From a virus, in the IMG/VR virus record IMGVR_UViG_3300020129_000184, positions 1 through 44,119 of that record: a DNA stretch of 44,119 bases; one strand, 5' to 3'. Each line of letters begins with the position of its first letter. Positions within the stretch are counted from its first letter, which is position 1. Under the pieces are notes generated by a model that was given only the letters and a program-made list of their open reading frames with translations, searched no databases and was not told the origin of the DNA. This document shows, piece by piece, positions 7,684 through 16,540 of this stretch. A program made the position numbers and the translations under genes.

Positions 7684-7902
7684 ATGGAGCGATTCACATG
7701 GAATCAGGAAACCGGCAACGAGCCGACCATCGCGCAGCTCAAGTCGATGCTGCAGGACGTGTACACGGTGATGAAGGAACAGACCGACGAGAGCGGCGAC
7801 ACGGTCGCGGACGTCAATCGGGAGCTGTTCAACGAGGTAAGCGAGATGCTGGGGTTCGTGGACGCGTGCCAGTTCGCCAGCGGCGAAGTGACCTTCCGAT
7901 GA
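7684..7902 (+). CDS. Hypothetical small acidic protein
   Basis: 72 residues from ATG 7684, which is right after GGAGGTGTAGTC, a strong Shine-Dalgarno. Helical and acidic; no recognised domain. Overlaps the next start as ATGA. Confidence 0.6.
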   Translation: MERFTWNQETGNEPTIAQLKSMLQDVYTVMKEQTDESGDTVADVNRELFNEVSEMLGFVDACQFASGEVTFR

Positions 7903-8066
7903 TCTGCCCTCTCTGCGGCGGCGTCCTTGAGCTGGTCCCCGATGCGGTCGTCGGCGTGCGGACCTTCCCCCGCTACTACGTGCGGGGGCGCGAGCTGCCG
8001 ATTGTCGAAACCCAGCGGCCGGTGCTCGCGTGCACGAGCTGCGAATATGCCGAGGTGCACAAGTGA
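7899..8066 (+). CDS. YgiT-type zinc-finger small protein
   Basis: 55 residues from ATG 7899. Two CxxC pairs (CPLC at 3-6 and CTSC near 46-49) frame a beta-rich core with a PRYYVRGREL turn, the layout of YgiT/MqsA-N-type zinc ribbons. Often antitoxin-like or regulatory, but here no partner toxin is evident. Translationally coupled on both sides. Confidence 0.6.
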   Translation: MICPLCGGVLELVPDAVVGVRTFPRYYVRGRELPIVETQRPVLACTSCEYAEVHK

Positions 8067-8293
8067 TCGACGCGAAAACCATCGTCGAGCGACTGATCGC
8101 GAAAAAATTCCCCGACGCGGGGCGCTTCCTGTTTCAACCGGACGAGCTGGTTCGGCTCGTCCGCGCCGTGCAGCGGGACGCCGTGAACGAATTCCAACGG
8201 CGCGGCGGCAGCGCCACCTCGAAAGCGAAGGCCAAGGCCGCACGCGCCAACGGCGCGAAAGGCGGACGACCGCGTAAGGATTCCAGCGAGTAA
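8063..8293 (+). CDS. Basic-tailed hypothetical protein
   Basis: 77 residues from GTG 8063. A helical N-terminal half is followed by an Ala/Lys-rich helix and a GAKGGRPRK tail like an AT-hook, so DNA binding is plausible. Last gene of the operon driven from 6772. Confidence 0.55.
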   Translation: MIDAKTIVERLIAKKFPDAGRFLFQPDELVRLVRAVQRDAVNEFQRRGGSATSKAKAKAARANGAKGGRPRKDSSE

Positions 8294-8306
8294 CAACCCC
8301 CCCTTG

Positions 8307-8334
8307 ACGGACACGGTAGGATGACCGTGTCCGT
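8307..8334. promoter_or_regulatory. 11-6-11 palindromic operator at the RHH gene
   Basis: ACGGACACGGT and ACCGTGTCCGT are perfect inverted arms around AGGATG. The palindrome ends two bases before the ATG of the RHH gene, overlaps a TTGACG (8304-8309) and contains TAGGAT as a possible -10. This is the typical position for an autoregulated RHH repressor, possibly with a leaderless or very short mRNA. Confidence 0.7.
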
Positions 8335-8336
8335 AC

Positions 8337-8531
8337 ATGAGTGACCGCCCCGTACGACGCATGGGCCGTCCCCCGCTCGACACCCGCCATCCGTCCGTTG
8401 CCGTCAGCACCCGCCTCTCCGCCCCCGACTACGACGCCCTGTGCCGACGAGCGCAACGCGAGCGCGTGAGCGTGGCCGACATGCTGCGCCAGCGCCTGCA
8501 CGCCGCCGACCGCCACGACGACGACACGTAG
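8337..8531 (+). CDS. Ribbon-helix-helix repressor
   Basis: 64 residues. The core VAVSTRLSAPDYDALCRRAQ followed by RERVSVADMLRQRL is an RHH/CopG-like fold (strand, helix, turn with SVADML, helix). An RMGRPP segment near residues 8-13 may add minor-groove contacts. The large palindrome directly before its start suggests autoregulation. GGACACG elements also occur upstream of TerL and at 6828, so it could control those genes too (inference). Confidence 0.75.
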   Translation: MSDRPVRRMGRPPLDTRHPSVAVSTRLSAPDYDALCRRAQRERVSVADMLRQRLHAADRHDDDT

Positions 8532-8584
8532 TTCTGTACTGAAATCTCGACAGCCTGCCGCAACGCTCACACGCTGATCGCTCA

Positions 8585-8803
8585 GTGTGGTGGTGGCGTC
8601 CGCCCTGTTTGCTCCGCGCCGTGCTCGTGAATCTGATCAGCGACCGTGACAGCGCCCTGCGCGGCGTGCTCTGGCAGAGTCGCGGATCGTGGCTGGTGTT
8701 GCGCGACGTCAGCCTGATCAAACCGGACGCCGCTCCGCTCGCCGTCGATGGTGACGTCGTGATCCATCGGGCCAACGTGGCCTTTATTCAGGTGTTCCCG
8801 TAG
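8585..8803 (+). CDS. Small beta-barrel-like protein preceding portal
   Basis: About 72 residues (GTG 8585; a start at 8618 is also possible). The pattern LVNLISDRDSALRGVLWQSRG followed by a conserved-looking VDGDVVIHRANVAFIQV resembles small LSM/SH3-like proteins that precede portal genes in many siphophages. Function is unknown. The stop is followed immediately by the portal ATG. Confidence 0.6.
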   Translation: MWWWRPPCLLRAVLVNLISDRDSALRGVLWQSRGSWLVLRDVSLIKPDAAPLAVDGDVVIHRANVAFIQVFP

Positions 8804-10330
8804 ATGGTCGTGCAGAGTTTCGGCACGCTGACGCGCTACGACGCGAAAGCCGGATCGCTGTCGTCCCCCGCACCGTACCCCTCGCACACGCTGGCCGAAT
8901 TCGGCGGCACGTCCACGTATGCCGCGATCTACGAGTGCCAGCCGAACGTGCGAACCGTGATCGATTTCCTCGCACGCAACGTCGCGCAGCTCGGCGTCCA
9001 CGCGTACCGCCGCGTCAGCGACACCGACCGCGAGCGGATCACGGGCCATCAAGTGATCCAGTGGCTCACCGCGCCGAATCCTGGCTGGACGCAGTACCGC
9101 CTGATCGAAGCGTTGATGAAGGATCTGGGGATCTACTACTCGGCGTATTGGTGGAAGGTCCGCGACGGCAGCGGACGCCTCACCGGCCTTGTGCGGATTC
9201 CGCCTGAGCAGATTTTTCCAGTCGGGTACCTGCTCGTCGAGTACTTCGTGTGGACGTCCCCCGATACGCGCCTCTACCGGCTGGAACCCAGCGAGGTGGT
9301 GTACTTCGGCAACTACTCCCCGACCAATCCGCTGCTGGGGATCTCACCGCTCGAAACGCTGCGCCGGATTCTTTCCGAGGAAGCGGCGGCCGAAGAGTAC
9401 CGCGAATCGTTCTGGAGCAATTCGGCGCGACTGGAAGGCGTGATCCAACGTCCGGCCACGGCTCCGAAGTGGACGCCGGAACAAAAACAATCCTTCCGCG
9501 AGCAGTGGCAGCTGCGCTTCACGGGCGCAGGCAACGCCGGTCAGACGGCGGTGCTCGAGGACGGCATGGAATTCAAGGAAGTGTCGTACTCCGCGAAGGA
9601 TTCCGAGTACGTCGCCAGCCGCAAGCTCACCCGCGAGGAAGTCGCACGCGCCTACCACGTGCCGCTGCCGATGGTCGGGATCCTCGACTACGCGACCTTT
9701 AGCAACATCAAGGAACAGCACAAACAGCTGTATCAGGACTCGCTCGGCCCGTGGCTCGAATACCTCGTGGACGAATTTGCGCGGCAGCTGCTGCCCGAAG
9801 CGACCGATCAGGACCGCGTCTACTTCGAATTCAACATCGCCGCGAAGCTCGCCGGGAGTTTCGAAGAGCAGGCCGGGGCGCTGCAGACCCTCGTTGGTCG
9901 GCCGATCATGACGGCGAACGAAGGCCGCGCCCGACTCAACCTGCCGTCGATCAAGGACGACGCGAGCGCCGACCAGTTGTCGGCTCCGCTGAACACCACG
10001 AGCGGCACGCCGAAGGACGCGGCATACGTCGATCCGACCGTCCCGGCAGCGGCAACCGCCCACGTCGTTCGCGCCTCGTGGAACCGGCAGCGCAAGATCC
10101 TCGACGCGACCGATCCCGCCGACCGTGCCGCCGCCTTCGATCCCGACCGCTGGGATCGCGAGCTGGCGCACGACCTCACCCCGGTCTACCTCGCCGCCGG
10201 TTTCAGCGAATCCGCCGCTGCGCGTGCGGCCTTGACGCTCGCCGGACGCATCAACGCGGATACCCGTGATCGCCTGATGGACCGGGACAACCCCTTTAGT
10301 GCGGATCGGGAGGCACGTTTGTATGAGTAA
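8804..10330 (+). CDS. Portal protein, HK97 family
   Basis: 508 residues. Forms the dodecameric ring at the unique capsid vertex through which TerL pumps DNA. Recognised by the HK97/SPP1-type portal core (about residues 30-390), including the FSNIKEQHKQLYQDSLGPW segment near 300-320 that is characteristic of the family. The C-terminal 100 residues are Ala/Asp-rich and probably lie inside the capsid. Followed by protease and major capsid, the canonical order. Confidence 0.95.
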   Translation: MVVQSFGTLTRYDAKAGSLSSPAPYPSHTLAEFGGTSTYAAIYECQPNVRTVIDFLARNVAQLGVHAYRRVSDTDRERITGHQVIQWLTAPNPGWTQYRLIEALMKDLGIYYSAYWWKVRDGSGRLTGLVRIPPEQIFPVGYLLVEYFVWTSPDTRLYRLEPSEVVYFGNYSPTNPLLGISPLETLRRILSEEAAAEEYRESFWSNSARLEGVIQRPATAPKWTPEQKQSFREQWQLRFTGAGNAGQTAVLEDGMEFKEVSYSAKDSEYVASRKLTREEVARAYHVPLPMVGILDYATFSNIKEQHKQLYQDSLGPWLEYLVDEFARQLLPEATDQDRVYFEFNIAAKLAGSFEEQAGALQTLVGRPIMTANEGRARLNLPSIKDDASADQLSAPLNTTSGTPKDAAYVDPTVPAAATAHVVRASWNRQRKILDATDPADRAAAFDPDRWDRELAHDLTPVYLAAGFSESAAARAALTLAGRINADTRDRLMDRDNPFSADREARLYE

Positions 10331-11306
10331 GCCGCTGCACAACTACGACCACCTCGCGGCGTACGCCGTCACGAATCCGTGGGCGCTGGAGCCGGACATG
10401 CTGGCCGTGGTCGTGTCCATCGTGTCGCGCCGACTGGCAGGGCAGGACACCGCCGCCGACGTCGTCGCGCTCGCGAACGCGCCGAAGCGCGATCTGCTGC
10501 CTGCTGCGCCGACCGGCGTGGCGGTGCTGCCGATGCACGGCGTGATCGCGCCGAAGATGAACATGTTCAGCGAGATCAGCGGCGGCACGACGTTTCAACG
10601 TGCCACCGAACAACTGCGCGAAGCCGTCGCGTCGAAAGACGTCAGCGCCATCGTGCTCGATTTCGATTCGCCCGGAGGCAACGTCCAGGGCGCGGACGAA
10701 TTCGCGCACGAAGTGCTGAAAGCGCGAGCGGTCAAGCCGGTGATCGCGCAAGTCAACTACCGGATGTGCTCGGCCGCGTACTGGGTGGGCGCGTGCGCGA
10801 CGGAAATCGTTGCCGCGCCGTCCGGTGTCGTCGGCGCGATTGGCGTCTACAGCATCCACAACGATCTGTCGAAGGCGCTCGCAGATCTGGGCGTCAAGCG
10901 CACGTACCTCTCGAAAGGGAAATTCAAAGTCGAGGGGAACGAAACCGAACCCCTGAGCGAGGACACCAAATCGCGGTGGCTCGCAGAGCTGGAAGTCCCC
11001 TACAGCAAATTCGTCAACGCCGTCGCGCACGGGCGCGGCGTGTCACCGGCCGCCGTACGTGCGGGGTTTGGGGAAGGCCGCGCCGTGCAGGCCGATGACG
11101 CGCTCGCGCTCGGCATGGTGGACAAGATCGGCACCCTCGACGACACGCTCACCCGTTTGACCACGCCTGCCGCAGCGCCATCGGCGCTCGTGCGAGCGGA
11201 GGCGGCGACTTCGCAGACACCTCCAGAGGTGGACGAGGCACGCGCCACGGATCGCGCATGGCGGACGGATGTCGAGCGGCAACTGCTCACGCTCGCCGTG
11301 GGCTAA
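10323..11306 (+). CDS. Prohead protease, S49/SppA-like
   Basis: 327 residues from ATG 10323, overlapping the portal end by 8 bp. ClpP/crotonase-fold serine protease with DFDSPGGN (residues 113-120), catalytic Ser150 in MCSAAYW, and a Lys dyad partner near K200-K202 (SKGKFKVEG). Predicted to mature the prohead by clipping scaffold and capsid delta domains. The Ala/Pro-rich C-terminal part (270-327) may act as scaffold, since no separate scaffold gene is visible. Confidence 0.92.
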   Translation: MSKPLHNYDHLAAYAVTNPWALEPDMLAVVVSIVSRRLAGQDTAADVVALANAPKRDLLPAAPTGVAVLPMHGVIAPKMNMFSEISGGTTFQRATEQLREAVASKDVSAIVLDFDSPGGNVQGADEFAHEVLKARAVKPVIAQVNYRMCSAAYWVGACATEIVAAPSGVVGAIGVYSIHNDLSKALADLGVKRTYLSKGKFKVEGNETEPLSEDTKSRWLAELEVPYSKFVNAVAHGRGVSPAAVRAGFGEGRAVQADDALALGMVDKIGTLDDTLTRLTTPAAAPSALVRAEAATSQTPPEVDEARATDRAWRTDVERQLLTLAVG

Positions 11307-11327
11307 CACGCGAACAGGACTCGGGCC

Positions 11328-12575
11328 ATGAACATCGCGGTACTACAGGACGATCTGAAACGGAAGCAGGCGGCGGCACTCTCGCTGTTCGAAAAGAACG
11401 CCAAGCTAGCCGACGCGGAAAACCGCGTCACGACCGACGAGGAACGCGCCGCCGTCAAGGCGCTGGTAGACGAGGCCGAGGGGATCAAGGCACAGATCGC
11501 GAAGGCGTCGGCCGACAGCGATCAGCTCGCCGCGATTCAGCGCCTCACGAGCGGCGAAGGACTCACCCCGCTGACCGCCGCCCCGCGCAAAGGGGTGCAG
11601 CGGCTGACGATTGGGCAGCAGTTCGTGCAGTCGGCCGAGTACGAATTCTTTCGCAAGGGCCTGCACCGCGCACAATCGGCGTGGCGATCCCCCAGCGTCG
11701 AGCTGTTCGACACGATGATGGGCGCGACGTTGACCGAAGATCCCGCGTCCGGCGGGGCGCTGGTCCTGCCGCAGTACCTCCCCGGCATCCAGCCGCTGCA
11801 CTTCCGGCCGCTGCTCGTGGCGGATCTGTTCGCGCAAGGTACCTCGACCTCCAACGCCATCGCGTACATGCGGGAAAAAACCTTCACGAACGCCGCCGCG
11901 CCCGTCGCGGAAGCTGCCGCGAAACCCGAAAGCGCGATCACGTTCGAAGCGGTGACCACGCCCGTTCGCAAGCTCGCGCACTGGCTCCCCGTCACCGAAG
12001 AGATGTTGGAGGATGTCGCGCAGATCGCGAGCTACATCGACGCTCGGCTGCGGCTCGGCGTGCAGCTCGTCGAGGACGATCAGCTGCTGAACGGATCGGG
12101 CGTTGCGCCGAACCTGCTCGGCGTGCTCGCCACGCCGGGACTCGGTGCGCCCGTCGCGGTGGGTGTCGCGCCAGCGACTGCGGCCGATGCGATCTTCGCG
12201 CAGATGATGGCGCTCGCGTGGTCCTCGTTCCTGATGCCGGACGGGATCGTCATGAACCCCGCCGACTGGGGGCAGATCGCGCTCACGAAATCCTCGACCG
12301 GCGAGTATCTCGGGGGCGGCCCCTTCACGGCCGCAGTCACCCCGACGCTCTGGGGTCTGCCCGTCGCCGTGACGCCGACGATGGTTGCCAACACGGCGCT
12401 GGTCGGCGCGTTCAAAACGGGCGCGCAGTTGTTCCGGCGCGGCGGGATCCGCGTCGAAGCGAGCAACAGCCATCAGGATTTCTTCATCAAGAACCTCGTC
12501 GCGATTCGCGCTGAGGAACGGCTCGCCCTCGCGGTCTATCGTCCGGCGGCGTTCGGCACGGTGACCGGCGTCTAA
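11328..12575 (+). CDS. Major capsid protein, HK97 fold
   Basis: 415 residues. A charged helical N-terminal delta/scaffold region (about 1-85, DDLKRKQAAALSLFEKNAKLADAENR in part) precedes the HK97 fold (E-loop, A and P domains; ASGGALVLPQYL near 140, LNGSGVAPNLLGVL near 255-268). Expected to be cut after the delta region by the upstream S49 protease. No Lys-Asn crosslink pair could be verified by eye. Confidence 0.95.
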   Translation: MNIAVLQDDLKRKQAAALSLFEKNAKLADAENRVTTDEERAAVKALVDEAEGIKAQIAKASADSDQLAAIQRLTSGEGLTPLTAAPRKGVQRLTIGQQFVQSAEYEFFRKGLHRAQSAWRSPSVELFDTMMGATLTEDPASGGALVLPQYLPGIQPLHFRPLLVADLFAQGTSTSNAIAYMREKTFTNAAAPVAEAAAKPESAITFEAVTTPVRKLAHWLPVTEEMLEDVAQIASYIDARLRLGVQLVEDDQLLNGSGVAPNLLGVLATPGLGAPVAVGVAPATAADAIFAQMMALAWSSFLMPDGIVMNPADWGQIALTKSSTGEYLGGGPFTAAVTPTLWGLPVAVTPTMVANTALVGAFKTGAQLFRRGGIRVEASNSHQDFFIKNLVAIRAEERLALAVYRPAAFGTVTGV

Positions 12576-12633
12576 CCACGGCCGCACGCGGGGGTACCGC
12601 CGTACCTCCGCGTGCACCGTTCAGAGGTAGGCC

Positions 12634-12873
12634 GTGCTTGCAAGATATCGATTTGATCCCGGCCCGTGTCCCGTGGACGACGCGCCGCACACGACATGCA
12701 CGACAGCGGACGCGGTGACCAGTCATCTGCGCCCGACGCAAGCGGTGACCGTGGCCGTGCCGCGTCCGTTCTGGATGCGAAAACCTGGCCCCGCCGAATC
12801 GCCAGCGCCGCCGAGTGGAATCGTCGTCTCGCCGCCGTTCACGACCTCGAGCTACCGGAGAAAAAAGCGATGA
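12634..12873 (+). CDS. Small Pro-rich protein after capsid
   Basis: 79 residues from GTG 12634 with GAGGTAGG upstream. Pro/Thr/Ala-rich with little secondary structure, reminiscent of small decoration or head-fibre-like genes that follow capsid genes, but no family recognised. Its stop overlaps the next ATG as ATGA, supporting translation. Confidence 0.5.
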   Translation: MLARYRFDPGPCPVDDAPHTTCTTADAVTSHLRPTQAVTVAVPRPFWMRKPGPAESPAPPSGIVVSPPFTTSSYRRKKR

Positions 12874-13526
12874 CGTTCGTCAGCAGCAGCGGCTGGCTGA
12901 TGGGGACGTGCGTCCCGGTCGGCGGTCACTGGGCAGCGCGGCAAACGCAGGACAACTGCGGCGAAACGATCAACGACGACAACGTGCTGACGGTGGACGA
13001 ACTGCGCGAGCGCGCCCACATCGAAGAGTCGGACACGCTGCTGAAAAGCTACATCAGCGCGGCTCGCCTGCAGGTTGAACGCGACACGGGGTGTGCGCTG
13101 CCGCAGCAGACCGTGGCGGTGGTGTACGAGCGCGTCGATTCGGGGATCTACCTCGTGCCGATGCCGCCGACGCAGAACATTCTGACGGTGCAGTACATGG
13201 ACAGCGATGGGCTGGTGACATCGCTCGTCGTCGATGACGTCGTGCAGTACCTCGACGCCGTCTCCATGCCAGCGCGGCTCGTCTGGACGCCGACCGCCTT
13301 TCAGGGGCTGAATCCCTCCATGCCGGGAGCCGCGCTGCTGCTCACCGTCACGGCAGGCTGGACGAAAGAGACGCTGCCGCCGCTGCTCAAGTTCGCGGTC
13401 GGCCTGCTCGCCTCGCATTACCTGACGGTCGGCCGCGACCTCGTGAGCGTGGACTCGACGCCGGTCGCGATGCCGATGGGCTACGAGGCCGCGATTGCCC
13501 CGTACCGGCTGGAGCTGGTCGCGTGA
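12870..13526 (+). CDS. Head-tail connector, gp6-like
   Basis: 218 residues from ATG 12870 (GGAG upstream). Contains the helical bundle of HK97 gp6/SPP1 gp15 connectors: LTVDELRERAHIEE then LLKSYISAARLQVERDTG (about 47-80), beta strands, and a C-terminal LLKFAVGLLASHYL helix. Forms the first ring below the portal. Overlaps the following adaptor gene as GTGA. Confidence 0.85.
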   Translation: MTFVSSSGWLMGTCVPVGGHWAARQTQDNCGETINDDNVLTVDELRERAHIEESDTLLKSYISAARLQVERDTGCALPQQTVAVVYERVDSGIYLVPMPPTQNILTVQYMDSDGLVTSLVVDDVVQYLDAVSMPARLVWTPTAFQGLNPSMPGAALLLTVTAGWTKETLPPLLKFAVGLLASHYLTVGRDLVSVDSTPVAMPMGYEAAIAPYRLELVA

Positions 13527-14467
13527 CGCTGGGACTCCGCACGCGCATCGGCGCACGACCGCACAAGGTGATGGTGCACAACCCCGGCACGCTGCAGCCG
13601 GACGGCGACGGCGGCTACGTCAACGTCCCCAGCGTGTCGCCGCTGCCGTGGTGGGTATCGATCACGTCGGCGCAGGCCAGCGATCTGCAAAACGCCGAAG
13701 CCGGGACCGTGCTCGCCACCAAGGTGCACATCGTGCGCGGCCAGTACCGGGGCGACATCACGACCAAGTCGCAGCTGGCCTTCACGGATCTGGACGGCAA
13801 AACGCGCACGTTCGACATCGACGGGATCGACAACACCGAACAGCGCAATTTCGAGCTGGTCCTGAGCTGCACCGAACTGGAGAGTCCACCGGCCCCGCCC
13901 CCGGCCCCGCCGAACGTCCTCGACGATTTCAATCGGGCGGACGAGTCACCACTCAGTAAGGGCGGTCAGTGGCAAAAGCCGGGGCAGTTCGATCTGCCGT
14001 TGCAACTGGTCGGCAACATGGCGGGGTTCCCCTCGATTGGGCAGGGCGGATCGTTTTGGATGACGCCCGTCGCCGGGGATTTCGAGATCTCCGCGACGAT
14101 CAGTGTGCTGCCAGACACCGGCAACAACAGTCAATTCGGGCTGGCGCTGTTGCCCGACGCCACCAATCGCGGCTACATGGCGTGCGTGATGGTGAACAAC
14201 GTCCCGCCGCAGGTACTGCTCGATCAACCGAGTGGCGCTCGGCCGAGTGCCGTGATCCCCGGCGTCGTCGCGGAAGGGGACGCCGTCGCGCTCTCGCGCA
14301 TCGGCCAGACCTACACGATCAAGCTGCGCCTTGACGGCGTGTGGAATCCGCTGCTCGTTGTGGACGATCCGTCGATGGCGGGACCGCTCTACCCCGGCTT
14401 GTGGATCCAGAACTACGTCGCGTCCGCGCTGACGCGCCTCGACGATTTCACGCTGGTGACGCAATGA
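13523..14467 (+). CDS. Head-tail adaptor fused to concanavalin-like jelly roll
   Basis: 314 residues from GTG 13523. Residues 1-118 fit a phage head-tail joining protein (adaptor/stopper; beta barrel with PWWVSITSAQASD). A Pro/Ala linker (122-130) leads to residues 132-314, a LamG/concanavalin-type beta sandwich beginning LDDFNRAD and including GDFEISATISVL and a final TRLDDFTLVTQ strand. Adaptors normally end near residue 110-120, so the second domain would project from the neck, perhaps to bind glycans. The fold assignment of the second domain is from pattern only. Confidence 0.75.
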   Translation: MTLGLRTRIGARPHKVMVHNPGTLQPDGDGGYVNVPSVSPLPWWVSITSAQASDLQNAEAGTVLATKVHIVRGQYRGDITTKSQLAFTDLDGKTRTFDIDGIDNTEQRNFELVLSCTELESPPAPPPAPPNVLDDFNRADESPLSKGGQWQKPGQFDLPLQLVGNMAGFPSIGQGGSFWMTPVAGDFEISATISVLPDTGNNSQFGLALLPDATNRGYMACVMVNNVPPQVLLDQPSGARPSAVIPGVVAEGDAVALSRIGQTYTIKLRLDGVWNPLLVVDDPSMAGPLYPGLWIQNYVASALTRLDDFTLVTQ

Positions 14468-14901
14468 GTGCTCACGTGGAAATCGAGGGACTCGACGATC
14501 TGATCGCGGAGCTGCGAAAGCTGCCGCGAGATCTGGCCGACGAGGCGACCGTGATCGTCGAGCGTGCGGCGACGACCGCCTTCAATCAGATCAGCGTCAA
14601 CTACAGCCGCCACTGGCGCACGGGCGAACTCGCTACGCACATGCGCCAGACCGAACAGCGGAGCACGTTTGGCGCGGACGTCCTGGTCAAGAACACATCG
14701 AAGCTCGCGTACCTCGCGGAAAACGGCACGCAGGCACGGCACTACATCACGCACAACGGCGTGCGCCACGTCAACGGCCGGATGCCTGCGCTGCACGCGT
14801 TCCAGCCGCCAGTGGATCGCAACCAACAGCGGATGTACGACGAATTCCGGCGACTGCTCCAGCGGCACGGCATGGAGGTGAGCGGCGATGCCACCACCTG
14901 A
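14464..14901 (+). CDS. Tail-completion protein, HK97 gp10-like
   Basis: 145 residues from ATG 14464 overlapping the previous stop. The N terminus VEIEGLDDLIAELRKLP is the hallmark of HK97-gp10/minor tail proteins, followed by RHWRTGELATHM and YLAENGTQARHY. It acts at the neck between head and tail tube. Confidence 0.85.
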   Translation: MSAHVEIEGLDDLIAELRKLPRDLADEATVIVERAATTAFNQISVNYSRHWRTGELATHMRQTEQRSTFGADVLVKNTSKLAYLAENGTQARHYITHNGVRHVNGRMPALHAFQPPVDRNQQRMYDEFRRLLQRHGMEVSGDATT

Positions 14902-15316
14902 TTCCTCCAACATCGACAGCGCCGTGATTGCGCGGCTCGTGAACGATCCGCCGCTGCTCGGCATGATGCCGGACGGCGTGTTTTTCGACGAAGCGAACCC
15001 CGGCGCGACTCGGTTTGTGATCGTGTCGCTCGTCGAGGAATTCGATCAGCCGACGTTCTCGAAACGGACGATTGAGGAAGTGGTCTACCTGATCAAAGCC
15101 GTGGCGCTGTCCACGACCGGCGGCGACGTGAAGGGCGCGGCGGCCCGGATCGACGCGCTCATGGAGGACACGAAGGCGCTCAACGCGGCGGGATTCAACA
15201 TCCTCGCGTCTACGCGCATCGAGCGGCTCCGGATCACCGAGGTGGACGAAGTCAACGAGGACTTGCGGTGGCAGCACCGGGGCGGTCGGTACCGCATCCA
15301 AGCCGCCCCGCTGTAA
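14888..15316 (+). CDS. Tail terminator-like protein
   Basis: 142 residues, overlapping gp10 by 14 bp. The arrangement of an N-terminal helix, strands (RFVIVSLVEEFDQP, EEVVYLIKAVAL) and AAARIDALMED helix matches DUF3168/tail-terminator proteins that stop tube growth and join head to tail. The position between gp10-like and tube genes agrees. Confidence 0.75.
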   Translation: MPPPDSSNIDSAVIARLVNDPPLLGMMPDGVFFDEANPGATRFVIVSLVEEFDQPTFSKRTIEEVVYLIKAVALSTTGGDVKGAAARIDALMEDTKALNAAGFNILASTRIERLRITEVDEVNEDLRWQHRGGRYRIQAAPL

Positions 15317-15421
15317 CCCCTTCGACGGGGTGCGACAGGGTGTGACCGGCGTTAAGGCGACGGGACCGAACCCAAGGGGCGACCGACCGGGGACCGAGTA
15401 GCACGGCAGGGGTGGAGCAGC
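15317..15421. other. Intergenic gap with small hairpin
   Basis: 105 bp between the tail terminator and a glycosyltransferase. CCCC and GGGG (15317-15330) pair around TTCGAC right after the stop codon. Otherwise no promoter or gene is apparent. Confidence 0.4.
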
Positions 15422-16519
15422 GTGGAAACCGAAGAGCAACCGACGCGACCGTTGCGGGTGTTGCTCGTGCATCCGGGTGCGTCGTGGTCAACCGCTGACG
15501 TCTACGACGGCCTGCTGTACGGCCTGCGGTACCACGGCATCACCGTGATCACCTACCGGCTCGACACCCGGATTGAGTACTCGCAGCGGGTGCTCAACTT
15601 CCACTGGCGGCAACGCCGCAAACAGGATCCCAGCCTGCAGCGCCCGTCCCCGGCCGACATCGTCTACCACGCCGCCTCCGACGCCGTCGTGATGGCGCTG
15701 CGCGAACAGGTGGACGTGGTGCTGATCGTGTCGGCCATGTTGCTGCACCCCGATCTGCTGGTCGTGATGAAACGGGCGCATCTGCCGGTCGTGATCCTGT
15801 TCACCGAATCGCCGTACGACCACGCGAAAGAAAAAACCGTGGCCGCGCTCGTCGAGGGCGCGTGGACGAACGAGCGGAGCGTGGTCCAGGATTTCCGTCG
15901 CGTCAATCCCAACGTCACGTACCTGCCGCACGGCTGGCACCCGCACAAACATTTCCCCGCGCCCGACCGCCGCGAAGGCTTCCCGTCGCACGATGTGCTG
16001 TTTGTCGGTTCCGCGTTTCCGGAACGCGTGAAGCTGTTCAGCGCCATCGACTGGACCGGAATCGATCTGGCGATCTACGGCGCTGGCTGGGATCTGCTGC
16101 CGCCGGACCTCGAGCGCACGGCCCTGCGCGGCACGGTGATCACCAACGAGGACGCCGCCGCGCTCTACCGCCGCGCCAAGATCTGCCTGAGCCTGTACCG
16201 GCAGCACACCACCGACACCGACGATCCGATCTACGCCGAGTCGCTGAGTCCGCGAGCGTACGAACTTGCGGCCTGCGGGGCGTTCCATCTGAGTGAACCG
16301 CGAGCGGAAGTGGCCGAGTACTTCGGCGCTCGCGTGCCGATCTTCACGTCGCCGGCCGAAGCTGGCGATTTGATTCGCACGTGGCTGGCCGACGACGACG
16401 GCCGCGCCCGTGTCGCCGCCGAACTTCCGGCCTGCGTGGCCGAGGCATCGTGGATCAACCGGGCGACAACCGTCATCGGGGATCTGGCACGACTGCTACG
16501 GATCAACGTCGCTGCGTGA
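15422..16519 (+). CDS. CgeB-like GT-B glycosyltransferase
   Basis: 365 residues from GTG 15422. An N-terminal Rossmann half (LRVLLVHPG) and a C-terminal half with VTYLPHGWHP, HDVLFVGSAFPERV (190-205), LAIYGAGWDLLP and SLSPRAYELAACGAF (about 275-292) give the CgeB/glycosyltransferase-1 pattern, where the last motif holds the nucleotide-sugar binding Glu. Placed between tail-terminator and tube genes, so it probably glycosylates a virion protein; host surface modification is the alternative. Confidence 0.8.
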   Translation: METEEQPTRPLRVLLVHPGASWSTADVYDGLLYGLRYHGITVITYRLDTRIEYSQRVLNFHWRQRRKQDPSLQRPSPADIVYHAASDAVVMALREQVDVVLIVSAMLLHPDLLVVMKRAHLPVVILFTESPYDHAKEKTVAALVEGAWTNERSVVQDFRRVNPNVTYLPHGWHPHKHFPAPDRREGFPSHDVLFVGSAFPERVKLFSAIDWTGIDLAIYGAGWDLLPPDLERTALRGTVITNEDAAALYRRAKICLSLYRQHTTDTDDPIYAESLSPRAYELAACGAFHLSEPRAEVAEYFGARVPIFTSPAEAGDLIRTWLADDDGRARVAAELPACVAEASWINRATTVIGDLARLLRINVAA

Positions 16520-16540
16520 TCGCAGCGGAAGGGGAAAGCG

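Noticed and set aside
10296-12617. Long minus-strand frames opposite protease and capsid
   Set aside because: Typical mirror frames of GC-rich genes on the opposite strand, His/Arg-rich, no ribosome sites and no recognisable domains.
12666-12869. Longer N terminus for the gp6-like connector
   Set aside because: ATG 12870 has a ribosome site and the upstream part overlaps a separately coupled small gene.
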